Shown here: positions 36,638 through 44,229 of the stretch, piece by piece | How the letters are laid out: each line of letters opens with the position of its first letter | Position numbering within the stretch: position 1 is the first letter of the stretch | NCBI GenBank assembly: GCA_037414955.1 | Contig: JBBEWH010000123.1 | Span: 5,075 to 69,074 of the forward strand | DNA: 64,000 nucleotides | Direction: 5' to 3' | From: Phytohabitans sp037414955 | Lineage (GTDB): Bacteria > Actinomycetota > Actinomycetes > Mycobacteriales > Micromonosporaceae | Notes under the pieces: model-generated | What the model saw: the letters and a program-made list of their open reading frames with translations, nothing else | Databases searched by the model: none | Told to the model about the DNA's origin: nothing | Position numbers and translations under genes: made by a program

Positions 36638-36660
36638 ATAGTGGGCGCATGCCCACTATA
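36637..36660. promoter_or_regulatory. TetR operator 2 over a start codon
   Basis: Ten-base arms TATAGTGGGC and GCCCACTATA around GCAT. The methyltransferase ATG (36649) falls in the centre. The same half-site AGTGGGC appears as in operator 1, and the two sites touch, so a cooperative pair of dimers is likely. Confidence 0.7.
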
Positions 36661-37443
36661 GTCCCGGAACCTCACCAACAACGGCAGGTCGCGGAGTCGT
36701 TCGGCATGGATGCCGGACGCTACGACCGGACCCGGCCCCGCTACCCCGACGACCTGGTGCGGCGGATCGTCGCCGGCAGCCCCGGCTCCGACGTGCTCGA
36801 CGTCGGCTGCGGCACCGGCATCGCGGCCCGGCAGTTCCAGGCCGCCGGCTGCGCGGTGCTCGGCGTCGAGCCCGACCCGCGGATGGCCGAGTTCGCGCGC
36901 CAGGGCGGACTCGCGGTGGAGCAGGCGACGTTCGAAGCCTGGGACCCCGCCGGGCGGACGTTCGACACGGTCGTCGCCGGGCAGAGCTGGCATTGGGTGG
37001 ACCCGGTCGCGGGCGCGGCCCAGGCGGCGCGGGTGCTGCGGCCCGGCGGTCGGCTCGCCGTGTTCTGGAACGTGCACCAGCCTCCGCCCGACCTGGCGGA
37101 CGCGTTCGCCGCGGTCTACCGCCGGGTGCTGCCCGACCTGCCGGTCTTCAGCCAGGTGTGGCCGGGCATGGCGACGTACTCGGTGATGTTCACCAAGGCG
37201 GCCGACGGGATGCGGGCGGTGGGCGCGTTCGGCGAGCCGGAGCAGTGGCGCTTCGAATGGGAACGGTCCTACGCCCGCGACGAGTGGCTGGCGCAGGTGC
37301 CCACGTTCGGCGGCCACAGCGGGTTCCCGCCGGCCACGCTGGCGGAGCTGCTGGACGGTCTCGGCGACGCGGTCGACGCGGTCGGCGGCAGCTTCCCGAT
37401 GCATTACACCGCCGTCGCGGTAACCGCCCCGCGCTCCTCATGA
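36649..37443 (+). CDS. SAM-dependent methyltransferase
   Basis: About 264 residues with class I methyltransferase motifs: VLDVGCGTGIAARQFQAAG (motif I near residues 45-63), VLGVEPDPRM, and AGQSWHWVDP (the Q-S-W-H-W segment typical of UbiE/Trm9-like enzymes). The opening SFGMDAGRYDRTRPRYPDDL is also usual for this group. No ribosome site precedes ATG 36649 and the codon lies within an operator, so the transcript may be leaderless. The substrate is unknown. The stop TGA is part of a class A repeat. Confidence 0.8.
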   Translation: MPTIVPEPHQQRQVAESFGMDAGRYDRTRPRYPDDLVRRIVAGSPGSDVLDVGCGTGIAARQFQAAGCAVLGVEPDPRMAEFARQGGLAVEQATFEAWDPAGRTFDTVVAGQSWHWVDPVAGAAQAARVLRPGGRLAVFWNVHQPPPDLADAFAAVYRRVLPDLPVFSQVWPGMATYSVMFTKAADGMRAVGAFGEPEQWRFEWERSYARDEWLAQVPTFGGHSGFPPATLAELLDGLGDAVDAVGGSFPMHYTAVAVTAPRSS

Positions 37444-37493
37444 TCAAGGCGTCCCTGTAGTCGCTAGAACGACGTGAGGGACGCCTTGATCAT
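37440..37493. repeat. class A palindromic repeat, copy 5
   Basis: 54 nt, perfect outer arms ATGATCAAGGCGTCCCT and complement. It supplies the methyltransferase stop and lies 15 bp before the next start, between tandem genes. Confidence 0.92.
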
Positions 37494-37507
37494 GGGTGCG
37501 GCGGCGC

Positions 37508-37762
37508 ATGTCGCTCACCCCGTACGCCGATTTCACGCGGAACGCGGCGCGCGTGCACGCGGGCTGCCGGGGCGTGGTGGCGGCCTTCGCGAAGGTGCCC
37601 AACGACGCCAAGCTCGGGTACCGCGCCGGCACCATCTACTATGGACCAGACCGCGACGAGTGGACCCGCGGCGACCGGGGCGTGCGGTGCTTCCTCTGGG
37701 TCGACCGGGATGTCAAGCGCTCCATGAGAAACGCCGGCCCGACCGCGCTACCCGTCCGCTGA
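37508..37762 (+). CDS. septum-formation-like domain protein, short
   Basis: 84 residues matching the C-terminal part of actinobacterial 'septum formation' proteins: a cysteine in VHAGCRGVVAAFAK, then GDRGVRCFLWVDRDVKRSM. The cysteines may pair. Full-length relatives carry an N-terminal signal or membrane anchor that is absent here, so this may be a truncated gene. The start lies 15 bp beyond a palindromic repeat, which may mark the truncation point. Convergent with the lasso exporter gene. Confidence 0.5.
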   Translation: MSLTPYADFTRNAARVHAGCRGVVAAFAKVPNDAKLGYRAGTIYYGPDRDEWTRGDRGVRCFLWVDRDVKRSMRNAGPTALPVR

Positions 37763-37767
37763 CCCGA

Positions 37768-39516
37768 TCACGAACGTGCGCCACCCGCGGTGACCAGGTG
37801 GCGGTAGTACGGCTCGGTCGCCAGCAGGTCGTCGTGGCCGCCCTGCGCCGCGACCGCGCCGTCGCGGAGCAGCACGACGTGGTCGGCGTCGCGGACCGTG
37901 GCGTAGCGGTGCGCGATGACGAGCAGCGTGCACACCTGCGACACGTCGCGGATGGTTCGGGTCAGCGCCGCCTCGTTGACCGGGTCCAGGTGCGCCGTCG
38001 GCTCGTCGAGCAGCAGCACCGCCGGCCGCGCCACCAGGCACCGTGCGATCGCGAGCCGCTGCCGCTCGCCGCCGGACAGCGCCCGCCCGTGCTCGCCCAC
38101 CTCGGTGTCCAGGCCGCGCGGCAGCCGCCGGACCAGCTCGGTGAGGTTCGTGACCGCCAGCGCCCACCGCAGGTCGTCCTCGTCGACCGGGGCGCCGGAG
38201 TAGGTCAGGTTCTCCCGCAGCGTGCCGTACAAGACGGGGGAGTGTTGCTCGACCAGGCCGATGGCGCCGCGGTACTCGTCGTACGGCACGTCGCACGCCT
38301 CCCGGCCGCGGAAGAGCAACCGGCCGCGGTCCGGTTCGTAGAACCGCTCGATGATGCTGAACACAGTGGACTTTCCCGCTCCGGACGGTCCGATCAGCGC
38401 CAGATGCCCGCGCTCCGGCAGGCGCAGCGACAGTCCACGAAGGACGGGGCGGTCCGGGGTGTAGCCGAACCAGACGTCTTCGAGCGCCAGCACGTCCGAG
38501 GACGGCATCGCTCGCGCGCCGGCGCCCAGCGGCGCCGGCTCGCGGGGCAGCGCCAGCAGCTCGTTGACCCGGTGCAGCGCGCCCGCACCCTGTTGCGCCG
38601 CGCTGACCGCCTGGAAGATGGCGCCCACCGGCGTGGTGAGGTACGTCAGGTACAGCATGAACGCCACCAGCTCGCCGACCGTGCTCGCGCCGCTGGCCAC
38701 CCGCGCGCCGCCGATCAGCAGGATGATCAGGTACGAGCCGGTGAGCGCCAGATCGTTGACCGACCCGGCGGCCGCGTCCCACCGGGCCATCCGCAGGCGG
38801 GCCGCGCGGACCCGGCCGGCCTGGGTCGCGATGCGCGCGCTCTCCACCGGCTCGGCGCGGTTGGCCCGTACCGTGCGGATCGCCGACAGCGCGCGTTCCA
38901 GATCGGCGGTGAGCGTGCCGTCCGCCCGCTGGGCGGCGCCGGACGCGGTCCGGATCCGCCGGACGGCGGCGAGCAACACCGGCAGCGCCACCCCGATCAG
39001 GCCCGCGACCACGAGGAAGAGCGTCCAGTCCAGCCAGATCATCATCGTGATCAGGCCGAGCACGCCGACCGCGCCGGCGGCGGCGTTGGTGACGCTCTCC
39101 GCCACGAGCGTGCGGATCACCGCCGGGTCGCCGGTGGCGCGGGCGATGAGGTCGCCGGTGCGGTACCGGTCGTAGACCGCGATCCGCAGCCGGAGCAGAT
39201 GGTCCGCCACGGCTTGCCGCAGGGTGAGGGTCACCGCCTCGCTGGCCCACGCCTGCAGGTAGCGCGCGCCGGCGGCGGCGATCCCCTGGAGCAGGAACAG
39301 CGCCACGAGCAGCACCACGGTGCCGACCGGAAACGCGCCGCCGGCCGCCGCGTCGACCGTCTCCCGGACCAGCAGCGGCTGGGCCAGGCCGCAGCCGGTG
39401 GCGGCGAGCGCGAGGACCACGGCCAGCGCCAGCCACCGGTGTTGACCACGCACCAGGCGCAGCATGTCGCGCCAGCGAGCCCGGTCCGGCGCGGTGGGGG
39501 CCGCGGAGATGGACAC
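37768..39516 (-). CDS. lasso peptide ABC exporter
   Basis: A 582-residue half-transporter with six membrane helices in the first 320 residues and a C-terminal ATPase: Walker A GPSGAGKST, Q-loop region VEQHSPVLYG, signature LSGGERQRLAIAR, Walker B VLLLDEPTAHLD and a switch His in VIAHRYATV. It functions as a homodimer. Its place as the last gene after the precursor, cyclase, RRE protein and protease makes it the exporter and probable immunity factor of the lasso peptide. The start is GTG 39516, 12 bp after the protease gene. Confidence 0.88.
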   Translation of the reverse strand: MSISAAPTAPDRARWRDMLRLVRGQHRWLALAVVLALAATGCGLAQPLLVRETVDAAAGGAFPVGTVVLLVALFLLQGIAAAGARYLQAWASEAVTLTLRQAVADHLLRLRIAVYDRYRTGDLIARATGDPAVIRTLVAESVTNAAAGAVGVLGLITMMIWLDWTLFLVVAGLIGVALPVLLAAVRRIRTASGAAQRADGTLTADLERALSAIRTVRANRAEPVESARIATQAGRVRAARLRMARWDAAAGSVNDLALTGSYLIILLIGGARVASGASTVGELVAFMLYLTYLTTPVGAIFQAVSAAQQGAGALHRVNELLALPREPAPLGAGARAMPSSDVLALEDVWFGYTPDRPVLRGLSLRLPERGHLALIGPSGAGKSTVFSIIERFYEPDRGRLLFRGREACDVPYDEYRGAIGLVEQHSPVLYGTLRENLTYSGAPVDEDDLRWALAVTNLTELVRRLPRGLDTEVGEHGRALSGGERQRLAIARCLVARPAVLLLDEPTAHLDPVNEAALTRTIRDVSQVCTLLVIAHRYATVRDADHVVLLRDGAVAAQGGHDDLLATEPYYRHLVTAGGARS

Positions 39517-39528
39517 CGCCCGGCTCCG

Positions 39529-39945
39529 CTACGGCACGCTGAAGAAGACGCGGAAGTAGTCGGCGGGGAAGCCCTCGCCGATCGGCTCCCCGTCGGCCTC
39601 GACCCAGGCGTGCGCCGCGAACGGCGGGAGCCGGCGCGCGCCGACGCACCACCGGGGCCACACGCCCCGCGTCCGGCACAGCAGCGCGACCGCCAGGGAG
39701 CGCGGCAGGCATCCCTCCCGCCCGGCGCACACCAGGCTCACGGCGATCACCGCCGTCCGCGCCGCGAGCGCCTGCTCCCGCGACGCCGGCCGGGCACCGG
39801 CGCGCACGTGCCGCAGTACCCGCCGGATCTGGCCGGGCGGGCGGCGTGCGAGCAGGCGGGCCGCGACGACCGCGGCCCGGGCGGCCATCCGGGTGCCCAG
39901 CGGCACCGACCGGGGGTGGTGGAAGACGGCTTCCGGCGTGGACAT
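39529..39945 (-). CDS. lasso peptide leader protease (B2)
   Basis: A 138-residue transglutaminase-like cysteine protease. The catalytic Cys is in GREGCLPRSLA, His in FAAHAWVEADG, and an acidic residue follows (GEGFPADYF); length and order are typical of the B2 half of split lasso B enzymes. It removes the leader peptide from the precursor, guided by the B1 protein. It lies 8 bp after the B1 gene and before the exporter. Confidence 0.92.
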   Translation of the reverse strand: MSTPEAVFHHPRSVPLGTRMAARAAVVAARLLARRPPGQIRRVLRHVRAGARPASREQALAARTAVIAVSLVCAGREGCLPRSLAVALLCRTRGVWPRWCVGARRLPPFAAHAWVEADGEPIGEGFPADYFRVFFSVP

Positions 39946-39953
39946 GGCGCCGC

Positions 39954-40211
39954 CTACCGCTCGACCAGGCCGGCGGCGTCGAGCGCGTCGAGCAGGTCGG
40001 ACACGTCACTTCGGGCGGTGGTCGGGTCGACGTCGTACGCGTGCCGGAGCGCCCCGGCGGCCGCGTCGGCGCCGCCGCCCCCGGCGAGGGCACGCACGAC
40101 CACGGCGGCGGTGTCGTTGAGCGTCCAGTAGATGCCGCTGTCCTCGTCCAGCAGGGCGGCGCCGTACTCCGTGTCGGTGACCAGCACGCCCGAGCGCAAT
40201 CTCCAGTCCAC
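39954..40211 (-). CDS. PqqD-like RRE protein (lasso B1)
   Basis: 85 residues with the PqqD fold: VTDTEYGAALLDEDSGIYWT, LNDTAAVVVRALAG and a C-terminal helix (DVSDLLDALDAAGLVE). It is the RiPP recognition element that binds the leader peptide and presents it to the protease and cyclase. Start GTG 40211 with GAGGAGG six bases upstream. Second in the chain between cyclase and protease. Confidence 0.92.
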   Translation of the reverse strand: MDWRLRSGVLVTDTEYGAALLDEDSGIYWTLNDTAAVVVRALAGGGGADAAAGALRHAYDVDPTTARSDVSDLLDALDAAGLVER

Positions 40212-40234
40212 GAATCCTCCTCAACGGATCTTCC

Positions 40235-42073
40235 TCAGGACGCGAGCGCGGCGTGGCCCGCGGCCTTCTCGACGGCGCGCAGCCAGACCTCGGCCGCGAC
40301 GGTCTGGTGCAGCACGCCGATCTGCAGATGCGCCGGCAGCGGCCGCGCGCAGACATCGCGCAGCGCCCGGGCGTCGACAAGACCGCGCCGGGCCAGCGCC
40401 GAGTCCTCCCACAGCGCGAGCAGCGCGTCACGGTGCACGCGCAGCCCGACCTCCTCCTCGACCATGGCGTTGGCCTTCGTCGCCCGCAGCCGGCTCGGCT
40501 CGGGGACGACGCCGCGCATCGCCTCGGCGATCAACGGCTTGTACCGCCACGGCGTGATCCGTTCCGCGGGCCGCACCGACAGCGCCGCCGTGAGGACGGC
40601 GTCGTCGTAGTACGGTGCGGCGTACCGCACCCCCCGCTCGGCCGCGAGTTGCTGTAGCTGGCGCGTCATCCGGGAGACCAGCTGGAGCGCGGCCAACTCG
40701 CGGTGCTGGCCACGGCGCGGGCTGATCGGCCGCGCCGCGACCTCGGTCCGGACCAGGCGGCGGACGGCCTCAACGGCGTCGCGGGTGGCCCATGGCGGGA
40801 GCCGAGGTGCGCCGCCCCAGTCGAGCATGGGTTCGGTCAGCGGTGGCGGCGCGTCGGTGAGGTGGCCCTCGACGCGGCGCAGCCAGTCGCCGTACGACTC
40901 GTTGGCCAGCAGCTGCCGCAGCACCTGCGCGGTGGGCCAGCGGTGCTTGGCGGCGAACCCCCGGATCTGCCGGCGGGCCAGCAGCGGGCGCCGCCGCGCG
41001 AGGGTGTGCAGGTGCGCGGTGGACCCGCCCAGCAGCTCGTCACCGCCGATGCCGGTGAGATGGACGCGGGAACCGCGCGCGGCGGCCCGCGCGATGACCG
41101 CCAGCCAGCGGTCCCGGTCGACCGCGGTGGCGCACGGCTCGTCCCACCGGTCGGCCATCCGGTCGACGCCGGCGTAGGTGAGCGGCATGTCGTCGCCGGG
41201 CACGGTGTGGTGCTCGATCCCGAGCCCGGCCACTGTGTGCCGGGCCCAGGTCACGTCGTCGGCCAAGGGATCGCGCGCGTCGACGGTGAACGCGACCACC
41301 GCGCCATCGCCGGCCCGCGCGGCGATCGCGCAGACCGCCGTGGAGTCGACCCCACCCAGGTCACAGGTGACCAGGTCATGGCCGCGGGTACGGACCCGCA
41401 CCGCGGCGGTGAGCGCCGCGCGCAGGCTCCGCGCGCCGTCGGCGAGCGGCACCACCGGGTCGGGCGGCGACCACCACCGGACGGTACGGGCCGTCGCGTC
41501 GCGCCCGACCCGCAGGTAGTGGCCGACGGGTACCTCGCTCAGGCCCCGCCACACCGGTTGCCCGGTGATCGGGTGCAGCGTCTGCGGGTCGAGCAGATGC
41601 GCGGCGAGCCGGGCCGGATCCAGGTCGGCGTCGAGCAGCGCGGCCAGCAGGTCGGCACGGTCGGCCGCCACCGTGACGGTCCCGATGGATCCGGCGAACA
41701 CCCGGCGCAGCGCGCTGACGGTACCCTGCACGCGCAGCTCGCCCCCGACGGAGCCGACCAGGTGATAGCTGCCGGGCCAGGGGGCGCGCAGCGTCGCGAC
41801 GTCGCCGGTGCGGCCCAGCTGCGCGGCGACCGGCGCGAGCGCGTCGGCGGCGACGTCGTGCTCGCCGAGAACGGCCACCGCGGCCGGGCCGGCGGTGGCG
41901 GCCGCGACGTCCCGGTCGGACCACCGCCCGAGTATCCACGGGCGACCGGACGGATAATTGATGAATCGGGTGGCGTGCTGTTTTATGGACCGCGCGACGG
42001 CCAAGGCGGCCGCCACGTCCGGCAACGCGACGAACCAATTTCCCGGCACCGAGAATGTGACGATGGACGGCAT
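40235..42073 (-). CDS. lasso cyclase, asparagine synthase-like
   Basis: A 612-residue enzyme with an N-terminal glutaminase-like fold that lacks the catalytic Cys2 (it begins MPSIV), and a C-terminal synthetase domain with the PP-loop DLGGVDSTAV (usual form SGGxDS) and TGIGGDELLGG. Lasso cyclases use ATP to adenylate the Asp or Glu side chain of the core and close the macrolactam. The PP-loop has Gly in place of the usual Ser, a small deviation. It follows the precursor gene by about 160 bp; the gap has no other gene. Confidence 0.92.
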   Translation of the reverse strand: MPSIVTFSVPGNWFVALPDVAAALAVARSIKQHATRFINYPSGRPWILGRWSDRDVAAATAGPAAVAVLGEHDVAADALAPVAAQLGRTGDVATLRAPWPGSYHLVGSVGGELRVQGTVSALRRVFAGSIGTVTVAADRADLLAALLDADLDPARLAAHLLDPQTLHPITGQPVWRGLSEVPVGHYLRVGRDATARTVRWWSPPDPVVPLADGARSLRAALTAAVRVRTRGHDLVTCDLGGVDSTAVCAIAARAGDGAVVAFTVDARDPLADDVTWARHTVAGLGIEHHTVPGDDMPLTYAGVDRMADRWDEPCATAVDRDRWLAVIARAAARGSRVHLTGIGGDELLGGSTAHLHTLARRRPLLARRQIRGFAAKHRWPTAQVLRQLLANESYGDWLRRVEGHLTDAPPPLTEPMLDWGGAPRLPPWATRDAVEAVRRLVRTEVAARPISPRRGQHRELAALQLVSRMTRQLQQLAAERGVRYAAPYYDDAVLTAALSVRPAERITPWRYKPLIAEAMRGVVPEPSRLRATKANAMVEEEVGLRVHRDALLALWEDSALARRGLVDARALRDVCARPLPAHLQIGVLHQTVAAEVWLRAVEKAAGHAALAS

Positions 42074-42234
42074 TGGCGACCCTTCACGACGGTTGGATCG
42101 GTCACCTATCGGAAATCGCTGGTGCTGGACCGGGCGGGCGGACGCCCGTGGTGTCAGACGCGGGTTTCCGCCCGCCCGGCAGAGCCCGGCGACGGCTCGG
42201 TACGCCGCGTCCCGCGGCGCTCGGCCGGTACGGA

Positions 42235-42345
42235 TCAGAGCAGCTGCTTGCCGCCCAGCAGGTCCTTCGGGCCCCGGGAGCCGAGGCCGGTCGCGGTCCG
42301 GAAGTCACCCTGCTTCGTGAGGGTCGGACGCTCGTACTTGCGCAT
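42235..42345 (-). CDS. lasso peptide precursor
   Basis: 36 residues, start ATG 42345 with GAGAGGAGC just upstream. The leader has the actinobacterial lasso signature YERPTLTKQGDF (Y-x-x-P-x-L-x-x-x-G-x-F), then RTATG. With Thr at the penultimate leader position the core is LGSRGPKDLLGGKQLL, 16 residues, with Leu1 joined to Asp8 in an 8-residue ring. If cleavage is after the Thr, the core starts with Gly and the ring would be Gly1-Asp9. The tail LLGGKQLL would thread the ring. First gene of the lasso operon. Confidence 0.9.
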   Translation of the reverse strand: MRKYERPTLTKQGDFRTATGLGSRGPKDLLGGKQLL

Positions 42346-42678
42346 TTTCCTGCTCCTCTCGGCAACGATTGATGCGACAGACCACGGGCGCGCAGGGGAT
42401 AGACCATCGCCCACCGATCCCCACAGTGGAATGGTCCACACGTCGATATCTGTCATGCTCGACATTAGGCGTGTTGGTGCGTTGCGGGCAACAAATCCAA
42501 ACCGATTTACCGATGACGAGTGAATCCTTGCTGGCTGGGGTTGTGACCATGTGTGATCTATGAAGGTCAATGTGCGCGGCGGGATTTTCCCGCGCACACT
42601 CCGGCCACCCGCGCCGCCGCGCCCGCTTCGCGCCAGCGGCGCCGCCGCCGCCGTGGAGAGGCGCGGGCTCCCCTCGGC

Positions 42679-42737
42679 CGATCGAGGGCTTATCGTCCCG
42701 AGTTGATCTCTAAACCACGACAATAGGCCCTCGATCG
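42679..42737. repeat. class B palindrome, copy 1
   Basis: Arms CGATCGAGGGCTTATCGTC and GACAATAGGCCCTCGATCG, with a loop containing TTGATCTCTAAACC. The same loop motif recurs in palindromes near 57.4 and 58.0 kb. Confidence 0.75.
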
Positions 42738-42897
42738 CGAGCGGTCGCGGCGATCGCGGCGTCACGCCGCGACGGTCGCGGCGTGACCCGCGGGGTTGCG
42801 GCGGTTGGCCGCTCAAAGGCCGGCTCGCAGCGCATGCGGGTCGCGGCCCCCGCGGCCATCGGTGCGCCGGCCCCAGGTCGGCGGGGTCGCTGGTCGC

Positions 42898-42944
42898 GAT
42901 CTAGTCGAGTTAGGGTCGTCATGACGCCCTAACTCGACTAGATC
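42898..42944. repeat. perfect 18-bp inverted repeat
   Basis: GATCTAGTCGAGTTAGGG and its exact complement flank an 11-nt centre that is itself nearly palindromic (CGTCATGACG). It lies 98 bp past the stop of the minus-strand Rieske gene and could terminate that operon, but it has the same GATC tips as the other repeats. Confidence 0.8.
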
Positions 42945-43042
42945 CACTTCACCGTACGGGCAAAGCGGCGCTCAGGTGCTGCGGCCAGCCTCGACCAAAA
43001 CGAAACCCGTCCCCTGCCGACGGGCATTAAGGACTCTCGAGG

Positions 43043-43528
43043 TTAGGCGAGGGTGATGGCGTCGCCGGTCACGGTGACCGCGACGGGGGAGAGGGGCCGG
43101 GGGGCCGGGCCGCCGTCCACCGAGCCGTCGGCGATGGCGAACCGGCTGCCGTGGCACGGGCAGTTGATCGTGCCGTCCTCGACGGTGGTCACCTCGCAGC
43201 CCTGGTGGGTGCAGGCGGTGGAGAACGCCTTGACCGTGCCCGCCTGCGGCTGCGTCACGACCACCTTCTGGTCACCGAAGATCTTGCCGCCGCCGACCGG
43301 GATGTCGCCCAGCCGCGCCAACGGCGGCTCGGCGGGCGGCGCGCCACCGGTCGCCCCGCCCGTGGGCGGCCCGCCGGGCGCCTCGCCCGTGGGGCTCGGG
43401 GGCGGCGCCTGCGTCGGGTCCGGCGCGGATCCGCCGTAGGTGCTGCACGCACCGAGCGCGGCGGCGGCTCCGGCCGCGCAGGGCGCGACGAGCACCGCCC
43501 GCCGGGACGGGCGGGAACCACTCTCCAT
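43043..43528 (-). CDS. Rieske 2Fe-2S lipoprotein
   Basis: A 161-residue protein. The N-terminus has a Tat-like RR and a lipobox LGAC (Cys near residue 28), then a Pro/Gly linker. The C-terminal Rieske domain carries CTHQGC and CPCHGSRF, all four cluster ligands (Cys, His, Cys, His). It should carry electrons on the outer face of the membrane. AAGGAG lies before ATG 43528. It follows a DUF6529 membrane protein gene, a plausible haem or quinone partner, with a class A repeat between the two. Confidence 0.88.
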   Translation of the reverse strand: MESGSRPSRRAVLVAPCAAGAAAALGACSTYGGSAPDPTQAPPPSPTGEAPGGPPTGGATGGAPPAEPPLARLGDIPVGGGKIFGDQKVVVTQPQAGTVKAFSTACTHQGCEVTTVEDGTINCPCHGSRFAIADGSVDGGPAPRPLSPVAVTVTGDAITLA

Positions 43529-43543
43529 TATGTACTCCTTCGC

Positions 43544-43597
43544 AAGATCAAGGCGTCCTTCAAGTAGCTATAACGACGTGAAGGACGCCTTGATCAT
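43544..43597. repeat. class A palindromic repeat, copy 6
   Basis: 54 nt, arms AAGATCAAGGCGTCCTT and AAGGACGCCTTGATCAT with one changed tip base, loop with TATAACGAC. It lies between two tandem genes on the minus strand, 15 bp before the Rieske start and 5 bp after the upstream stop. Confidence 0.9.
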
Positions 43598-43602
43598 GGT
43601 GG

Positions 43603-44229
43603 TTAGAACTCCACGCCGACGGTGGTGAAGAACCACAGTGACGAGGTCAGCCAGAGGCCGGTGAGCGCCGCGAACACGACGCCGCCGGCGACCGGCAGCA
43701 CCCAACCGGCCAGACCGCGCCGGGTGAGCAACAGCATCTTGACCGTGAACGCGCCGAAGAAGACGCAACCGACCAGCGAGTGCAGCAGCACCCGGGTGTC
43801 ATAGGACTGGAAGCCCAACGCGTACAGGCAGTGCACGGCCACCGGGATGGTCAGCAGGAACGCGATGCGCCCCGACCAGCGGTGCGCCCGGCCGATCCAG
43901 GACGGCGCCGGGAACCAGCTGACCTTGCCATACATCACCAGGGCCGAGAAGAGCTGGACCAGCGCGAAGAGGATCGCGCCGGTGGCCAGCCACACCTTGA
44001 CCGTCTGCGGGCTGGAGAAACCGGCCACGTTGACCGCGATGCCGGTGGGCTCGTGCAACTGGCCGTAGACGCCGAGCGCGACCGCCACCGCCGAGCCGAC
44101 CACGAGCGGGACCAGCAGCACCGTCGCCCGCTCCAGCGCGGAAGGAGCGGGGGGCGGGGCGGTCGGCGGGGCGGGAAAGTCGAGGTGGGCGTGCGGCGAG
44201 GGCGCCTGGTCGGGCGGGAACGGGTTCAT
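43603..44229 (-). CDS. DUF6529 membrane protein (cytochrome b561-like)
   Basis: 208 residues: Pro-rich N-terminus, then about five membrane segments with several histidines placed near membrane faces (IGRAHRWSGRIAFLLT, IPVAVHCLYALG, VLLHSLVGCVFFGAF). This layout recalls b561-type ferric reductase folds, though haem binding is inferred. ATG 44229 overlaps the stop of the upstream gene (ATGA). It probably works with the Rieske lipoprotein encoded next. Confidence 0.72.
   Translation of the reverse strand: MNPFPPDQAPSPHAHLDFPAPPTAPPPAPSALERATVLLVPLVVGSAVAVALGVYGQLHEPTGIAVNVAGFSSPQTVKVWLATGAILFALVQLFSALVMYGKVSWFPAPSWIGRAHRWSGRIAFLLTIPVAVHCLYALGFQSYDTRVLLHSLVGCVFFGAFTVKMLLLTRRGLAGWVLPVAGGVVFAALTGLWLTSSLWFFTTVGVEF

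Larger units (their letters stand above)
42346..43042. other. non-coding region upstream of the lasso operon
   Basis: About 700 bases with no supported gene. The first 220 bases are AT-richer than the surroundings and should hold the promoter of the lasso precursor on the minus strand; I could not fix the boxes. The rest contains two large palindromes, at 42679-42737 and 42898-42944. Short frames here have no ribosome sites. Confidence 0.5.

Noticed and set aside
37474..40131. A very long open frame (885 codons) on the plus strand opposite the lasso exporter and protease genes
   Set aside because: It is antisense to genes with complete motifs, its product is Arg/His/Gln-rich without domains, and such frames arise in GC-rich DNA.
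40703..42523. Long plus-strand frame opposite the lasso cyclase
   Set aside because: Antisense shadow; low-complexity product, no ribosome site, no recognisable motif.
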